Below the pieces are notes generated by a model, which was not told where the DNA came from, searched no databases, and saw only the letters and a program-made list of their open reading frames with translations. This document shows positions 43,099 through 51,322 of a stretch of 64,000 nucleotides of DNA, piece by piece. The translations under genes were made by a program, and so were the position numbers. Positions within the stretch are counted from its first letter, which is position 1. Each line of letters opens with the position of its first letter. The DNA comes from Roseibaca sp. Y0-43 (GTDB lineage Bacteria > Pseudomonadota > Alphaproteobacteria > Rhodobacterales > Rhodobacteraceae): NCBI RefSeq assembly GCF_020667835.1, contig NZ_JAFMPR010000004.1:186001-250000 (forward strand). The letters are read 5' to 3'.

Positions 43099-44469
43099 AT
43101 GATCCGTTCTCTCCATGCGCTTTGCATTACGGCGGTCTTGGCGGCCCCGGTGCCGGTAATGGCGCAATCCTTGGCCGATACTTTCGTCGCCGCTTACGAG
43201 AATTCGAACCTTCTCGAGCAGAACCGCGCATTGTTGCGTGCCGCCGATGAAGATGTGGCCATCGCCGTGGCCTCTATGCGGCCGGTGCTGAATTTCATCT
43301 CCGGCGTCGAGGCGCGGGCGGCTTCTGGTCCTGCGCCCATGTCGATTACCATGTCCTTCAACCTGAGCGCCGATGTCACGCTTATTGATTTCGGACGCGG
43401 GAAGCTCGCGAAAGAGGCCGCGAAAGCGCAGGTCTTGGCCACGCGTCAGGCGCTGGTCAATGTCGAGCAGCAGGTCTTGCTGGATGCGGTCGGCGCGTTC
43501 ATGGATGTGCGCACCGCAATCGAGGCGGTGGCGCTGCAACAGGCCACGGTCCGCGTCATCACCCGCGAGCTGAGCGCGGCGCGCGAGCGGTTCGAGCTGG
43601 GCGAGGTCACGCGCACCGACGTGTCGCTGGCCGAAGCGCGGCTGGCAGCGGCGCGCTCGCAACTCGCGGCGTCCGAGGGTGATCTGGCGGCGGCGCGCGA
43701 AGGCTACAAGCTTGTGACCGGCAGCTACCCCGGCAATCTGCGGCAAGCCCCGGCGCTGCCGCAAACCGCGGCCTCGCTGCAACTGGCGCAAGACATCGCC
43801 CGGCGCACTCATCCCAGCATCTTGCAGGCGCAGTTCGAGGTGACGGCGGCGGAATTCAATGCCGAACGCATCGAGGCGCAGCGCCATGGTTCTGTCACCG
43901 GCAATGCCCGGCTTGGCCGCAGCTTTACCAATAACGGCGGCGACAGCACCACCGCCAGCGCCGGGCTGACCTATGCCCGCCCGATCTATCAGGGCGGTCA
44001 GATCCGTGCCTTGACCCGTCAGGCCATCGCGCGGCGCGACGCGACCCGTGCGGGCCTGCACCAGACCGTGGCGCAGGTGTTGCAGAACGTGGCCCTTGCC
44101 TGGGCCAATCTGGACGTGACCCGCGCGCGCATCGCTGCCAGTCGCCAACAAGTCGCCGCCTCGCAGGCCGCGTTCGAGGGCACCCGCGAAGAGGCCCGCT
44201 TGGGCGCGCGCACCACGCTCGATGTGCTGAACGCGGAAAACGATCTGCTCAACGCCCGCACGACCCTGCTTCAGGCAGAGGCCGGGTTGCAGACGGCAAC
44301 CTACGCGCTTCTGGCCAGCATGGGGCTGCTGACGGTCGATCATTTGGGTCTTGGCATCACGACCTACGACCCCGAAGCCTATTACAACGCGGTCAAGGAT
44401 GCGCCCGCGCTGTCCGCGCAGGGCGAGGCGCTGGATCGTGTGCTGCGTGCGCTGAACCGGGGCGAGTAA
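43099..44469 (+). CDS. tolC: TolC-family outer membrane efflux protein
   Basis: The 456-residue protein has a signal peptide (ITAVLAAPVPVMAQS) and two outer-membrane-efflux repeats of long coiled-coil helices (NVEQQVLLDAVGAFMDVRTA and QVLQNVALAWANLDVTRARI) with ERFELGEVTRTDVSLAEARL and AR-type LGARTTLDVLNAENDLLNAR. It forms the outer-membrane channel for RND, ABC or type I export. AAGGAAGG precedes ATG 43099. Confidence 0.92.
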   Translation: MIRSLHALCITAVLAAPVPVMAQSLADTFVAAYENSNLLEQNRALLRAADEDVAIAVASMRPVLNFISGVEARAASGPAPMSITMSFNLSADVTLIDFGRGKLAKEAAKAQVLATRQALVNVEQQVLLDAVGAFMDVRTAIEAVALQQATVRVITRELSAARERFELGEVTRTDVSLAEARLAAARSQLAASEGDLAAAREGYKLVTGSYPGNLRQAPALPQTAASLQLAQDIARRTHPSILQAQFEVTAAEFNAERIEAQRHGSVTGNARLGRSFTNNGGDSTTASAGLTYARPIYQGGQIRALTRQAIARRDATRAGLHQTVAQVLQNVALAWANLDVTRARIAASRQQVAASQAAFEGTREEARLGARTTLDVLNAENDLLNARTTLLQAEAGLQTATYALLASMGLLTVDHLGLGITTYDPEAYYNAVKDAPALSAQGEALDRVLRALNRGE

Positions 44470-44594
44470 CCTTTCGCGCGCATAGGTGATTGTCTGAACG
44501 CGCCGGACGCGCTACGTTAACATTTGTCAAGATCGAAGCCGGGCAGCAGACCCGGCGTAGTCGCGGCGTGTATGGGTAGGCGAAAGGGCAAGAC

Positions 44595-45218
44595 ATGACA
44601 GAGGCGATGTCGCGTCACGAAATTGAGGACGTGTTGTCATCCATCCGTCGGCTGGTCTCGCACGAGGACCGCAGCCCGCAGGTATCCGCGCCGCCCGCAT
44701 CAGCGGCCCCCGCCAAGCTGGTCCTGACCTCTGCCCTGCGGGTCGATGGTCCTGATGCGCAAGACGACAGCACATCCAATCATGCCGAAGCGCCCGAAGC
44801 TTTACCCACTCCGTCACCGGCCTTTGCCGATGCGCCAGCGCGCGCGCCGCTTCTGACCCGGATCGCACAGGCCGGTCAGGCCATCGCTGCGACCAGCACA
44901 GAACAGACGCCCCCAAGCGATGCGTCCCAGCCCGCTAGCGCGGCCCCTGACCCGCAAGCGCCGATGGAAGACGCCGTTACCGACACCGTGCTGGAAGCCA
45001 CGCTTGCGCGTCTGGAGGAAGCGCTGTCGATCACCCCGTCGAAGCCAGACAGCCCGGCCACGGCCGATGCCGTGATCGACGAAACCGCGCTCGCCCAGAT
45101 CGTGTCGCAGATCGTCCGACAGGAATTGCAGGGCGAGCTGGGCGAGCGGATCACCCGCAATATCCGCAAGCTCGTCCGCGCCGAAGTGGCGCGCGAATTG
45201 CAGATGCGAAACCTCTGA
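44595..45218 (+). CDS. Conserved hypothetical protein with acidic low-complexity centre
   Basis: The 207-residue protein has a short conserved N-terminus (MSRHEIEDVLSSIRRLVSHE), a long Ala/Pro/Asp/Ser-rich disordered middle, and a conserved helical C-terminus (LAQIVSQIVRQELQGELGER then ITRNIRKLVRAEVARELQ). This layout of short N-terminal helix, disordered acidic linker and helical C-terminus resembles pole-organising PopZ-type proteins, but homology is not clear to me. GAAAGGGC precedes ATG 44595; a second Met is at codon 5. A terminator lies downstream at 45300. Confidence 0.6.
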   Translation: MTEAMSRHEIEDVLSSIRRLVSHEDRSPQVSAPPASAAPAKLVLTSALRVDGPDAQDDSTSNHAEAPEALPTPSPAFADAPARAPLLTRIAQAGQAIAATSTEQTPPSDASQPASAAPDPQAPMEDAVTDTVLEATLARLEEALSITPSKPDSPATADAVIDETALAQIVSQIVRQELQGELGERITRNIRKLVRAEVARELQMRNL

Positions 45219-45299
45219 GCGGGCTTGCATTCGGCTTTCGCCGCATATTACACATGATGCACGGAAACCCCGCGCTCTCCCTCGCTTTTCCGGCATAGC

Positions 45300-45320
45300 C
45301 CCGCGTCATGCGGGTTTTTT
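45300..45320 (+). terminator. Terminator/attenuator just before the SoxG-like gene
   Basis: CCCGC (45300-45304) pairs with GCGGG (45310-45314) around GTCAT, followed by six T. The ribosome-binding site GAGGGAG of the next gene begins only a few bases later, so any promoter for that gene must lie upstream of this terminator. Confidence 0.7.
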
Positions 45321-45336
45321 CTGAGGGAGAAAACAC

Positions 45337-46257
45337 ATGCATCGTCGTCTTTTTCTGCAATCGACCATCGCGGCCAGCTTGGCCGCGCAAGGCCTGTTGC
45401 CCCGCCGTGCCCGCGCCACCACCACGCTAGAGGCCGGGGGCGCGCGGCTGGACATGGTGTCGGATGGCAACCTTGTCCTGCCTTTCGATACCACGCTGGA
45501 ATCTCTGCCTGCCGAATTTCTGGCCGAATTGCGCGACCGTTACGGGTTGACCGGCGACCAGATGACCCCGCCGTGCAACCACACGCTTCTGCGCGACGGC
45601 GACCGCACCGTTCTGTTCGATGTGGGCGCGGGGTTCGATTTCATGCCAAGCGCCGGGATGTTGCCCGACAGCTTGGCAGAGATGGGGATCGCACCGGAAG
45701 ATGTGACCCATCTGGTCATCACCCACGGCCACCCCGACCATATCTGGGGCTTGCTGGATGATTTCGACGAACCTTTCCTTCCAAATGCCGAAATCATCAT
45801 GGGCCGCGCGGAATGGGAATACTGGATGGACCCGACCACGATCGACACGATCGGGGCCGAGCGCCAGTCCTTCGCCGTGGGCGCGGCGCGGCGTCTGGAA
45901 ATGATCGCCGACCAGGTCACGCTGATCGAGGACGGGGCCGAAGTGGTGCCGGGCGTGCTTGCCGTGGCCAGCCATGGGCATACGCCGGGCCATATGTCGT
46001 ATCAGGTGCAGGTCGGCGGGCAGGGCGTGCTGGTCACGGGCGACGCCATTGGCAACGGGCATGTGGCGTTTGAACGTCCGACATTCGCCTCTGCCTCTGA
46101 CCAAGATCCGGAAACCGGCGCGACCACGCGCGCGGCGCTTCTGGACCGCATCACCGCCGACGACCTGCTGGTCGCGGGCTTCCATGTCGGCGATGGCGGC
46201 CTTGGCCGTGCCGAAAAACTGGCCGATGGGGCCTATCGTTTCAATCCGGAGATTTAA
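45337..46257 (+). CDS. Periplasmic metallo-beta-lactamase-fold hydrolase, SoxG-like
   Basis: The 306-residue protein has a Tat-type signal (HRRLFLQSTIAASLAAQG) and a complete MBL zinc motif HGHPDH at residues 130-135, plus SHGHTPGHMSYQ and GDAIGNGH for the remaining ligands. In Paracoccus two MBL-fold proteins, SoxG and SoxH, belong to the sox locus; this gene and the next are the likely counterparts but lie on the opposite side of the cluster. Substrate unknown; a thiol or sulfur-ester hydrolase is plausible. Only 3 bases separate it from the next gene. Confidence 0.72.
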   Translation: MHRRLFLQSTIAASLAAQGLLPRRARATTTLEAGGARLDMVSDGNLVLPFDTTLESLPAEFLAELRDRYGLTGDQMTPPCNHTLLRDGDRTVLFDVGAGFDFMPSAGMLPDSLAEMGIAPEDVTHLVITHGHPDHIWGLLDDFDEPFLPNAEIIMGRAEWEYWMDPTTIDTIGAERQSFAVGAARRLEMIADQVTLIEDGAEVVPGVLAVASHGHTPGHMSYQVQVGGQGVLVTGDAIGNGHVAFERPTFASASDQDPETGATTRAALLDRITADDLLVAGFHVGDGGLGRAEKLADGAYRFNPEI

Positions 46258-46260
46258 TAT

Positions 46261-47214
46261 ATGTTGCGTTCCATGCTGCTCGGGGCAACCGCACTGGTCT
46301 GGGCCGGTGCGGCCCTCGCCTCCGAGGATATTGCGGATAAATACCCGCAATCCGTGCTTTACAACAAACCGGTCGAGGTCATTCCCGGCGTCTGGTCGTC
46401 CATCGGGGCCACCGCGCCGCCCACCTATGAAAACGCGGGCCATAACAACAACCTCAGCTTCATCATCACCGGCGATGGCGTCGTGGTCATCAATTCGGGG
46501 GCGTCCTACAAGCTGGCCGAAGCGCTGCACGCTGAAATCCGCGAACGCACCGATCAGCCCGTGAAGCTGGTCATTGCCGAGAACGGTCAGGGCCATGCGA
46601 TGCTGGGCAACAACTACTGGATTGACCAAGGCGTGCCGGTTCTGGCCCATGTCGATGCCGCGCATGAGTTCGAGAAGGACGCGGGGCAGGGGCTGGCCAG
46701 CTTGCAGAACTACGCCCGCGAGAACGCCGAGGGCACTGTGCCCATGGCACCCACGCTGACATTCGAGGACAGCTATGACGCCTCGATGGGCGATTTCCGC
46801 ATCGAAGTGCTGCATCTTGGCCCGGCGCATAGCGCGGGCGACACGCAGGTCTGGCTGCCCGAGCAGTCGCTGATGATCGCGGGCGACATTGCGTTTCAGG
46901 AACGGATGCCGCCGATTTTCGAGGGCACCTGCACAAGCTGCTGGATCGAGACATGGGAAACCGCGTTCGAGCCGTTGAACCCGACCTATGTCATTCCGGG
47001 CCACGGCCACCCGACCAACCTTGCACAGGTGCGCCGCTATACGCATGACTATCTTGTCTACCTGCGCGAGCAGATCCGTGCGCATATCGACGAAGGCGGC
47101 GATCTTACATCGGCCTATTACGTCGACCAGTCGCCCTATACGCATCTGGATACGTTCGAAGAACTGGCGACGAAGAATGCGGGCGTCGTCTTTTCCGAGA
47201 TGGAATGGGAGTGA
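46261..47214 (+). CDS. MBL-fold protein lacking the HxHxDH motif, SoxH-like
   Basis: The 317-residue protein has a Sec signal (MLLGATALVWAGAALA) and an overall MBL fold. Where active members read HxHxDH, it reads NGQGHA (108-113), so the first metal site is altered. Later ligands are kept: His190 in LGPAHSAGD, Asp209 in IAGDIAF and His248 in IPGHGHPT. A CTSC motif lies at about 224-227. Length and neighbours fit SoxH. It may bind a single metal or have a non-hydrolytic role. A perfect terminator follows at 47253. Confidence 0.68.
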   Translation: MLRSMLLGATALVWAGAALASEDIADKYPQSVLYNKPVEVIPGVWSSIGATAPPTYENAGHNNNLSFIITGDGVVVINSGASYKLAEALHAEIRERTDQPVKLVIAENGQGHAMLGNNYWIDQGVPVLAHVDAAHEFEKDAGQGLASLQNYARENAEGTVPMAPTLTFEDSYDASMGDFRIEVLHLGPAHSAGDTQVWLPEQSLMIAGDIAFQERMPPIFEGTCTSCWIETWETAFEPLNPTYVIPGHGHPTNLAQVRRYTHDYLVYLREQIRAHIDEGGDLTSAYYVDQSPYTHLDTFEELATKNAGVVFSEMEWE

Positions 47215-47431
47215 CCGGGCACCCCGGTTCCCCGTGACACGCTGCTACCAGATGGCCCGCATCACGCGGGCCATTTTTCTTGTTTGCGCGCAAGATGCGC
47301 CCGCTAAGCCAGGCCAAGGCACGCGGGCCGAACGAAAGCAGGTGCCGAAGCGCCGCCACCCGCGCGCCCAGATCGTCCAGGTCGGATTGTGTATGCTCTG
47401 GCAGCTTCAAGGCGCGAATAATCGGTTGCAT
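47105..47431 (-). CDS. Possible small protein antisense to the SoxH-like 3' end
   Basis: The minus-strand ATG 47431 has an excellent GGAGG site six bases upstream, and the first 50 codons (MQPIIRALKLPEHTQSDLDD, ARVAALRHLLSFGPRALAWL) use codons typical of the genome. The frame then runs through the SoxH-like terminator and 110 bases into that coding region antisense. No homologue is recognised. It could be a real divergent gene, a recently extended one, or chance. It is divergent from the LysR gene. Confidence 0.3.
   Translation of the reverse strand: MQPIIRALKLPEHTQSDLDDLGARVAALRHLLSFGPRALAWLSGRILRANKKNGPRDAGHLVAACHGEPGCPVTPIPSRKRRRPHSSSPVLRTYPDAYRATGRRNRPM
47253..47278 (+). terminator. Terminator after the SoxH-like gene
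   Basis: TGGCCCGC (47253-47260) pairs perfectly with GCGGGCCA (47266-47273), followed by TTTTTCTT. Confidence 0.9.
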
Positions 47432-47460
47432 CTTGGCCTCCATAGGTCATTTATGAAAGG

Positions 47461-48381
47461 ATGGCTGATGAAAACCCGGAATTATACGCTCAAGATCGGA
47501 TTGATCCTTTCGCTGGTGAAAAGCTAGGCTGGGGCGATCTGGAAGTGTTTTTCCATGTCGCGGCCTCTGGCGGGCTAAGCGCGGCAAGCCGCCATACGGG
47601 GCTTAGCCCGCCCACGCTTGGGCGGCGCATGGTGGCGTTGGAGCAGCGCGCCGGACAGGCCTTGTTCCAACGTGGGCCACGCGGCTACAGCCTGACCCCG
47701 GCAGGGCAGGCGCTGTTCGCGCGCGTCAGGGCGATGAATGCGGCGGCCCAACCGGTGAACGACCTGCTCGCGCCAGAGGCGAGCCGACCCTTGATCCGCG
47801 TCTCGGCAGGCACCTCGACCGCGCGGTTTCTGGGCGACAACCACCATGCGCTGTGCCGCCCCGATGACGGTTTTCGCCTGCACTACACCACCACAGAGGT
47901 GACGCTGGATGTCAGCCACCGCGAGTTGGATCTGGGGATTCGCAACTCCCGGCCCGAAAGCGGCGCGGTCGCGACCCGGCGGCTGGGGCAGGTCGCCTTT
48001 GCGCCCTATCGCAGCTGGTCGGCCCCGGCGTCAGGGATGTCGGGCTGGGTGGCGCTGGACCTTGCGAATGCCCGCCACCCGGCGGCCCGCTGGCTGCATG
48101 GCCAAGACCTGCCCATCGTGGCCATGGCCAGCTCGGTCGCGATGGTGCATGACCTTGTGCGCGCAGGTGTGGGGATCGGGTTGATGCCCTGCATGATCGG
48201 CGACCGCGACGACCGGCTGTGCCGGGCCGGTCCCGTCGTGGCAGACTTGACAGAGGATCAGTTCCTCGTTTTCCATGACGACGACCGCCACAGGCCGCCG
48301 CTGCGTCGGCTGATCGAGCGTCTGGTCAAGCTATACGCGGATCAGGCCGCGCTTCTGGCTGGCGAGCGCCCGCTGCGCTGA
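47461..48381 (+). CDS. LysR-family transcriptional regulator
   Basis: The 306-residue LysR protein has an N-terminal winged helix (GWGDLEVFFHVAASGGLSAA, LSPPTLGRRMVALEQRAG, LFQRGPRGYSLTPAGQAL). The effector domain follows, with a C-terminal AGVGIGLMPCMIGD motif. A leader of about 20 residues precedes the DNA-binding domain. It lies between the SoxG/H-like genes and soxT; whether it controls them is unknown. Confidence 0.85.
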   Translation: MADENPELYAQDRIDPFAGEKLGWGDLEVFFHVAASGGLSAASRHTGLSPPTLGRRMVALEQRAGQALFQRGPRGYSLTPAGQALFARVRAMNAAAQPVNDLLAPEASRPLIRVSAGTSTARFLGDNHHALCRPDDGFRLHYTTTEVTLDVSHRELDLGIRNSRPESGAVATRRLGQVAFAPYRSWSAPASGMSGWVALDLANARHPAARWLHGQDLPIVAMASSVAMVHDLVRAGVGIGLMPCMIGDRDDRLCRAGPVVADLTEDQFLVFHDDDRHRPPLRRLIERLVKLYADQAALLAGERPLR

Positions 48382-48404
48382 GCGCGGGCGCGGCGCTCAA
48401 AGCG

Positions 48405-49472
48405 TCAGACCGCCACGGGCAAGCTGCGTTGACCGCGCTGGTCGACCAGCAGATCGGTGATCCCTGCGCCGACCCACATGCTGAGCAGTGCAAGCCAAGC
48501 CGTCGCGGCGAAAACCGATGCACCGGTCAGCGAGCCGATGGCACAGCCGCCCGCCAGCATCCCGCCAAAGCCCATCAGGGCCGCGCCGAACAGCGAGCGG
48601 CGCATGGCGTTGGCGCCGTCATAGCCCTGCCATTTCAACTCTCCCGCGAACAGGGCGGCCAGGAATGCGCCCAGCACCACGCCAGGCACCAAGCCGATAT
48701 CGAAGCGCAGCTGCGGGGCCGGTTCCAGGAAGAACATCAAGGTATTGGCCGACGGGCCGGTGAAGGTGGCCGAGGTGACGTTGACCGGGTCAAAGGCGAT
48801 TTGGGCCAAAGTCCATGTCGCGATCCAGCCAAGCGCCACGGCAAAACCGACGCCAGAGGCGAAGATCAGCGAGCTCCATGTCAGTTTGTGCCGAAAGGCA
48901 AGAAAGAGCGCGAGCAATGCACTTGCCACACCAAGCTTCAAGCCAAGGTTCTGGCTTAGTCCGAGCAGATCCATCAGATGGACATTGCGCCCGCCCGAGG
49001 TTGTCCACAGACTGGCAAGCCAGGTGCGGAAGGGCGCAAGCCATCCGTGCAACGCCATCTGCGCGACCAGCGCGAAAACCAGACCGGCTATGACAGAGCG
49101 CAGGTTGCCCGTGGCCGCCAAGACCAGCAGCCGTCCCGAGCAGCCGCGCGCCAGAACCATGCCCGCGCCGAACATCAGCCCGCCGATGATCGCGCCCGAC
49201 CAAGAGCCTGCAACCGCCATCAGCCGCGCATCTTCGGCGCGGAACAGGCCCAGCATTTGCGCGCCCTGCACCCAGACCACGGCGGTCGAGAATGTGAGAA
49301 GCCAGATCGCCATGCGAGGTCCAAGCTGGCCGCGCGCGAATTCGACGGTGGCGGCGCGCAGGCAAAAGCTGGAGCGTTGCGCGGCGATCCCGAACACCAT
49401 GCCGACGAACAGGCCCATCAAGGCCTCGACAGTGTTTTCGCCCAAGGTTTCGACAATCGGAATCAGGTCCAT
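48405..49472 (-). CDS. soxT: YeeE/YedE-family sulfur-compound transporter (SoxT)
   Basis: The 355-residue membrane protein belongs to the YeeE/YedE family that imports thiosulfate or other sulfur compounds. The conserved transport cysteines are present: Cys37 (QRSSFCLRA), Cys111 (LARGCSGRLL) and Cys310 (AGGCAIGS). It is the last gene of a soxS-soxR-soxT set on the minus strand, as in other sox clusters where SoxT affects SoxR signalling. An FNR-type box lies 62-75 bases upstream of its start. Confidence 0.86.
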   Translation of the reverse strand: MDLIPIVETLGENTVEALMGLFVGMVFGIAAQRSSFCLRAATVEFARGQLGPRMAIWLLTFSTAVVWVQGAQMLGLFRAEDARLMAVAGSWSGAIIGGLMFGAGMVLARGCSGRLLVLAATGNLRSVIAGLVFALVAQMALHGWLAPFRTWLASLWTTSGGRNVHLMDLLGLSQNLGLKLGVASALLALFLAFRHKLTWSSLIFASGVGFAVALGWIATWTLAQIAFDPVNVTSATFTGPSANTLMFFLEPAPQLRFDIGLVPGVVLGAFLAALFAGELKWQGYDGANAMRRSLFGAALMGFGGMLAGGCAIGSLTGASVFAATAWLALLSMWVGAGITDLLVDQRGQRSLPVAV

Positions 49473-49533
49473 TTCAGCGCGCCCCAGATAATACGAGTGT
49501 GGGGCACACTAAACCCATGCGGGCCATGTTACC

Positions 49534-49547
49534 TTGATCTGGATCAG
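49534..49547 (-). promoter_or_regulatory. FNR-type box upstream of soxT
   Basis: TTGAT-CTGG-ATCAG is one base from the palindromic FNR consensus. Its centre is 68 bases before the soxT start. A TAGTGT hexamer sits about 30 bases downstream of the centre on the minus strand, as expected for a -10 element with a site at -41.5. Confidence 0.55.
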
Positions 49548-49555
49548 CGTGCGGC

Positions 49556-49966
49556 CTAGCGGGTGCGGAACATGCGCTGCATCATCAACACCGCCTCGCG
49601 TACCCGGTCATCGGCCAGCGAATAGATGATCTGGTTGCCTTCGCGGCGCGTTGTGACCAGCTTTTCATGGCGCAAACGGGCCAATTGCTGGCTGACAGCG
49701 GCTTGGCGCGACAGGATCAGCTTCTCCAGCTCGGTGACGGAACAATCCCGTTCGCACAGGTGATAAAGCATCAACAAGCGCCCTTCATGCCCCATCGCTT
49801 TCAGGAAATCGGCGGCGGCGCGGGCCTCTGTCTGAAGGGTGTCATGGTCAATCTCGGAGGTGGGCGGAAGCGATGCCTCCGCCATCTGGCGGGTTGGCTG
49901 CGCCGATCCGCCGTGCTCCAATGATTGCCCGTCTGGCAAGGTATGCTTTCCGACCGTTACTGTCAT
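49556..49966 (-). CDS. soxR: ArsR-family repressor of sox genes
   Basis: SoxR represses sox operons in the absence of reduced sulfur. The 136-residue ArsR-type protein has an extended N-terminus (about 45 residues), then FLKAMGHEGRLLMLYHL, CERDCSVTELEKLI and recognition helix SRQAAVSQQLARLRHEKLV. Cys71 and Cys75 form a CxxxC at the usual first sensing position. I see no second cysteine in the C-terminal helix as in SqrR/BigR. Start ATG 49966 is the last plausible Met before the fold; the frame extends to 50053. Confidence 0.87.
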   Translation of the reverse strand: MTVTVGKHTLPDGQSLEHGGSAQPTRQMAEASLPPTSEIDHDTLQTEARAAADFLKAMGHEGRLLMLYHLCERDCSVTELEKLILSRQAAVSQQLARLRHEKLVTTRREGNQIIYSLADDRVREAVLMMQRMFRTR

Positions 49967-50071
49967 GGCCGCGCCACTTTGGCGCCGTGTTGTTTGCCTG
50001 ACTGTAGCAGATCGGAACGCGACTGGCGAGTTCGCAGCGCGCAAAAGCGTCACATTATTGGGCAGCGATGC

Positions 50072-50479
50072 TCAATTCACGGCAGCGTCCGACAGGGATT
50101 GCTGGGCCTCGTCGATCATCTGCGCGATGTAGGGCCAGAAGAAATCCTCGCCCGGAAAGCCGGTCATGCGCGAGATTTCAGTGCCGTCCGGCCCGATCAG
50201 GATGAAGGTCGGCGTCACGAAAGGGCGCGATGCCAGCGTGATCCCGTCGGGCATGTCATCGCGCAGGTCGGCATGGATTAGCGGCGCGGCCTCTCCTTGC
50301 GGGGTCTTTGCGTAGATCGGCGCGATGTCACGGTTGAACGCCACGCAATAGGCACAGCCTGCCTGCTCGATCATCAGCAGGCGCAACCCGGTGTCGGACT
50401 GGGCAGTTGCCAACCCCGGCAGCACCAGAAAAAGTGATGCCGCAAGCCAAACTGCACATTGACGAAAAGAATTTAACAT
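50072..50479 (-). CDS. soxS: Periplasmic thioredoxin-like protein
   Basis: The 135-residue protein has a signal peptide (WLAASLFLVLPGLATAQ) and a thioredoxin fold with CAYC at 42-45 and the cis-proline motif in FVTPTFILIGPDG. SoxS keeps SoxY active by reduction and is co-regulated with soxR. ATG 50479 lacks a ribosome-binding site and overlaps a dyad in the soxS-soxV region. Confidence 0.85.
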   Translation of the reverse strand: MLNSFRQCAVWLAASLFLVLPGLATAQSDTGLRLLMIEQAGCAYCVAFNRDIAPIYAKTPQGEAAPLIHADLRDDMPDGITLASRPFVTPTFILIGPDGTEISRMTGFPGEDFFWPYIAQMIDEAQQSLSDAAVN

Positions 50480-50498
50480 ACGAACAATCTAATATGTT
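50475..50498. promoter_or_regulatory. Dyad in soxS-soxV intergenic region, possible SoxR operator
   Basis: AACATA and TATGTT form an inverted repeat with a 12-base spacer. A GAAAAGAAT nonamer at 50464-50472 beside it recurs upstream of soxX. SoxR is known to bind the soxS-V and soxW-X regions in other sox clusters, so this is a candidate operator. It overlaps the soxS start codon. Confidence 0.35.
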
Positions 50499-50550
50499 GT
50501 TATGGCCCGTGCAACCAAGATACACGGCCTGTCTTCGGGAGGGGACTCAC

Positions 50551-51288
50551 ATGTTCGACATCAGTTACGCAGGGGCCGCGATTGCCGGGCTTCTGTCCTT
50601 TTTCACGCCCTGCATTTTGCCGATCGTGCCTTTTTATCTATGCTACATGGCCGGGCTTTCAATGGGTGAATTGCGCGACGAAGGCGGGCTTGCACCGGGT
50701 GCGCAGCGCCGTCTTGTCCTGTCGTCGATTGCCTTCGCGCTTGGCGTGACAAGCATCTTCGTGTTGCTGGGGATGGGGGCGACCGCATTGGGGCAGGCTT
50801 TCATTGCCTATCGCGATATTCTGAAATGGATTGCCGCAGCCGTTCTGCTGGGATTTGGGTTGCATTTTCTTGGCGTTATCAAGATCGGGTTCCTGTATCG
50901 GCAGGCCCGGATCGAGAATGTCGGCGCGCCGAAATCGGTGGTTGGGTCTTATGTGATGGGGCTTGCCTTCGGCTTTGGCTGGACCCCATGCGTCGGCCCC
51001 GCGCTGGCCGCCATCCTGATGGTTGCTTCCGGCATGGGCGAGGTCTGGCGCGGCGGCCTACTGTTGGCCGTCTACGGCATTGCCATGACCTTCCCCTTCG
51101 TCATCGCGGCACTTTTCGCGCGGCCCTTCCTGAACTGGGTCGGCAAGCATCGCTCGAAACTGGTGCATGTCGAAAAGGTGATGGGTGCTATGCTGGTTTT
51201 GTTCGCTATCCTGATCGCGACCGATTCGATTTCCTTGATCGCCGACTGGATGCTGCGCAACATGCCTTGGACAGCGACGCTGGGTTAA
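50551..51288 (+). CDS. soxV: CcdA-family electron transporter
   Basis: SoxV transfers electrons from cytoplasmic thioredoxin to periplasmic SoxW. The 245-residue protein has six predicted membrane helices and the two redox cysteines in FFTPCILPIVPFY and FGWTPCVGPALAA, the CcdA pattern. A strong GGGAGGGG site precedes ATG 50551. It is followed by soxW after 34 bases. Confidence 0.94.
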   Translation: MFDISYAGAAIAGLLSFFTPCILPIVPFYLCYMAGLSMGELRDEGGLAPGAQRRLVLSSIAFALGVTSIFVLLGMGATALGQAFIAYRDILKWIAAAVLLGFGLHFLGVIKIGFLYRQARIENVGAPKSVVGSYVMGLAFGFGWTPCVGPALAAILMVASGMGEVWRGGLLLAVYGIAMTFPFVIAALFARPFLNWVGKHRSKLVHVEKVMGAMLVLFAILIATDSISLIADWMLRNMPWTATLG

Positions 51289-51322
51289 GCGCGCCTGACT
51301 TGAACCACACTGGGAGGACACC

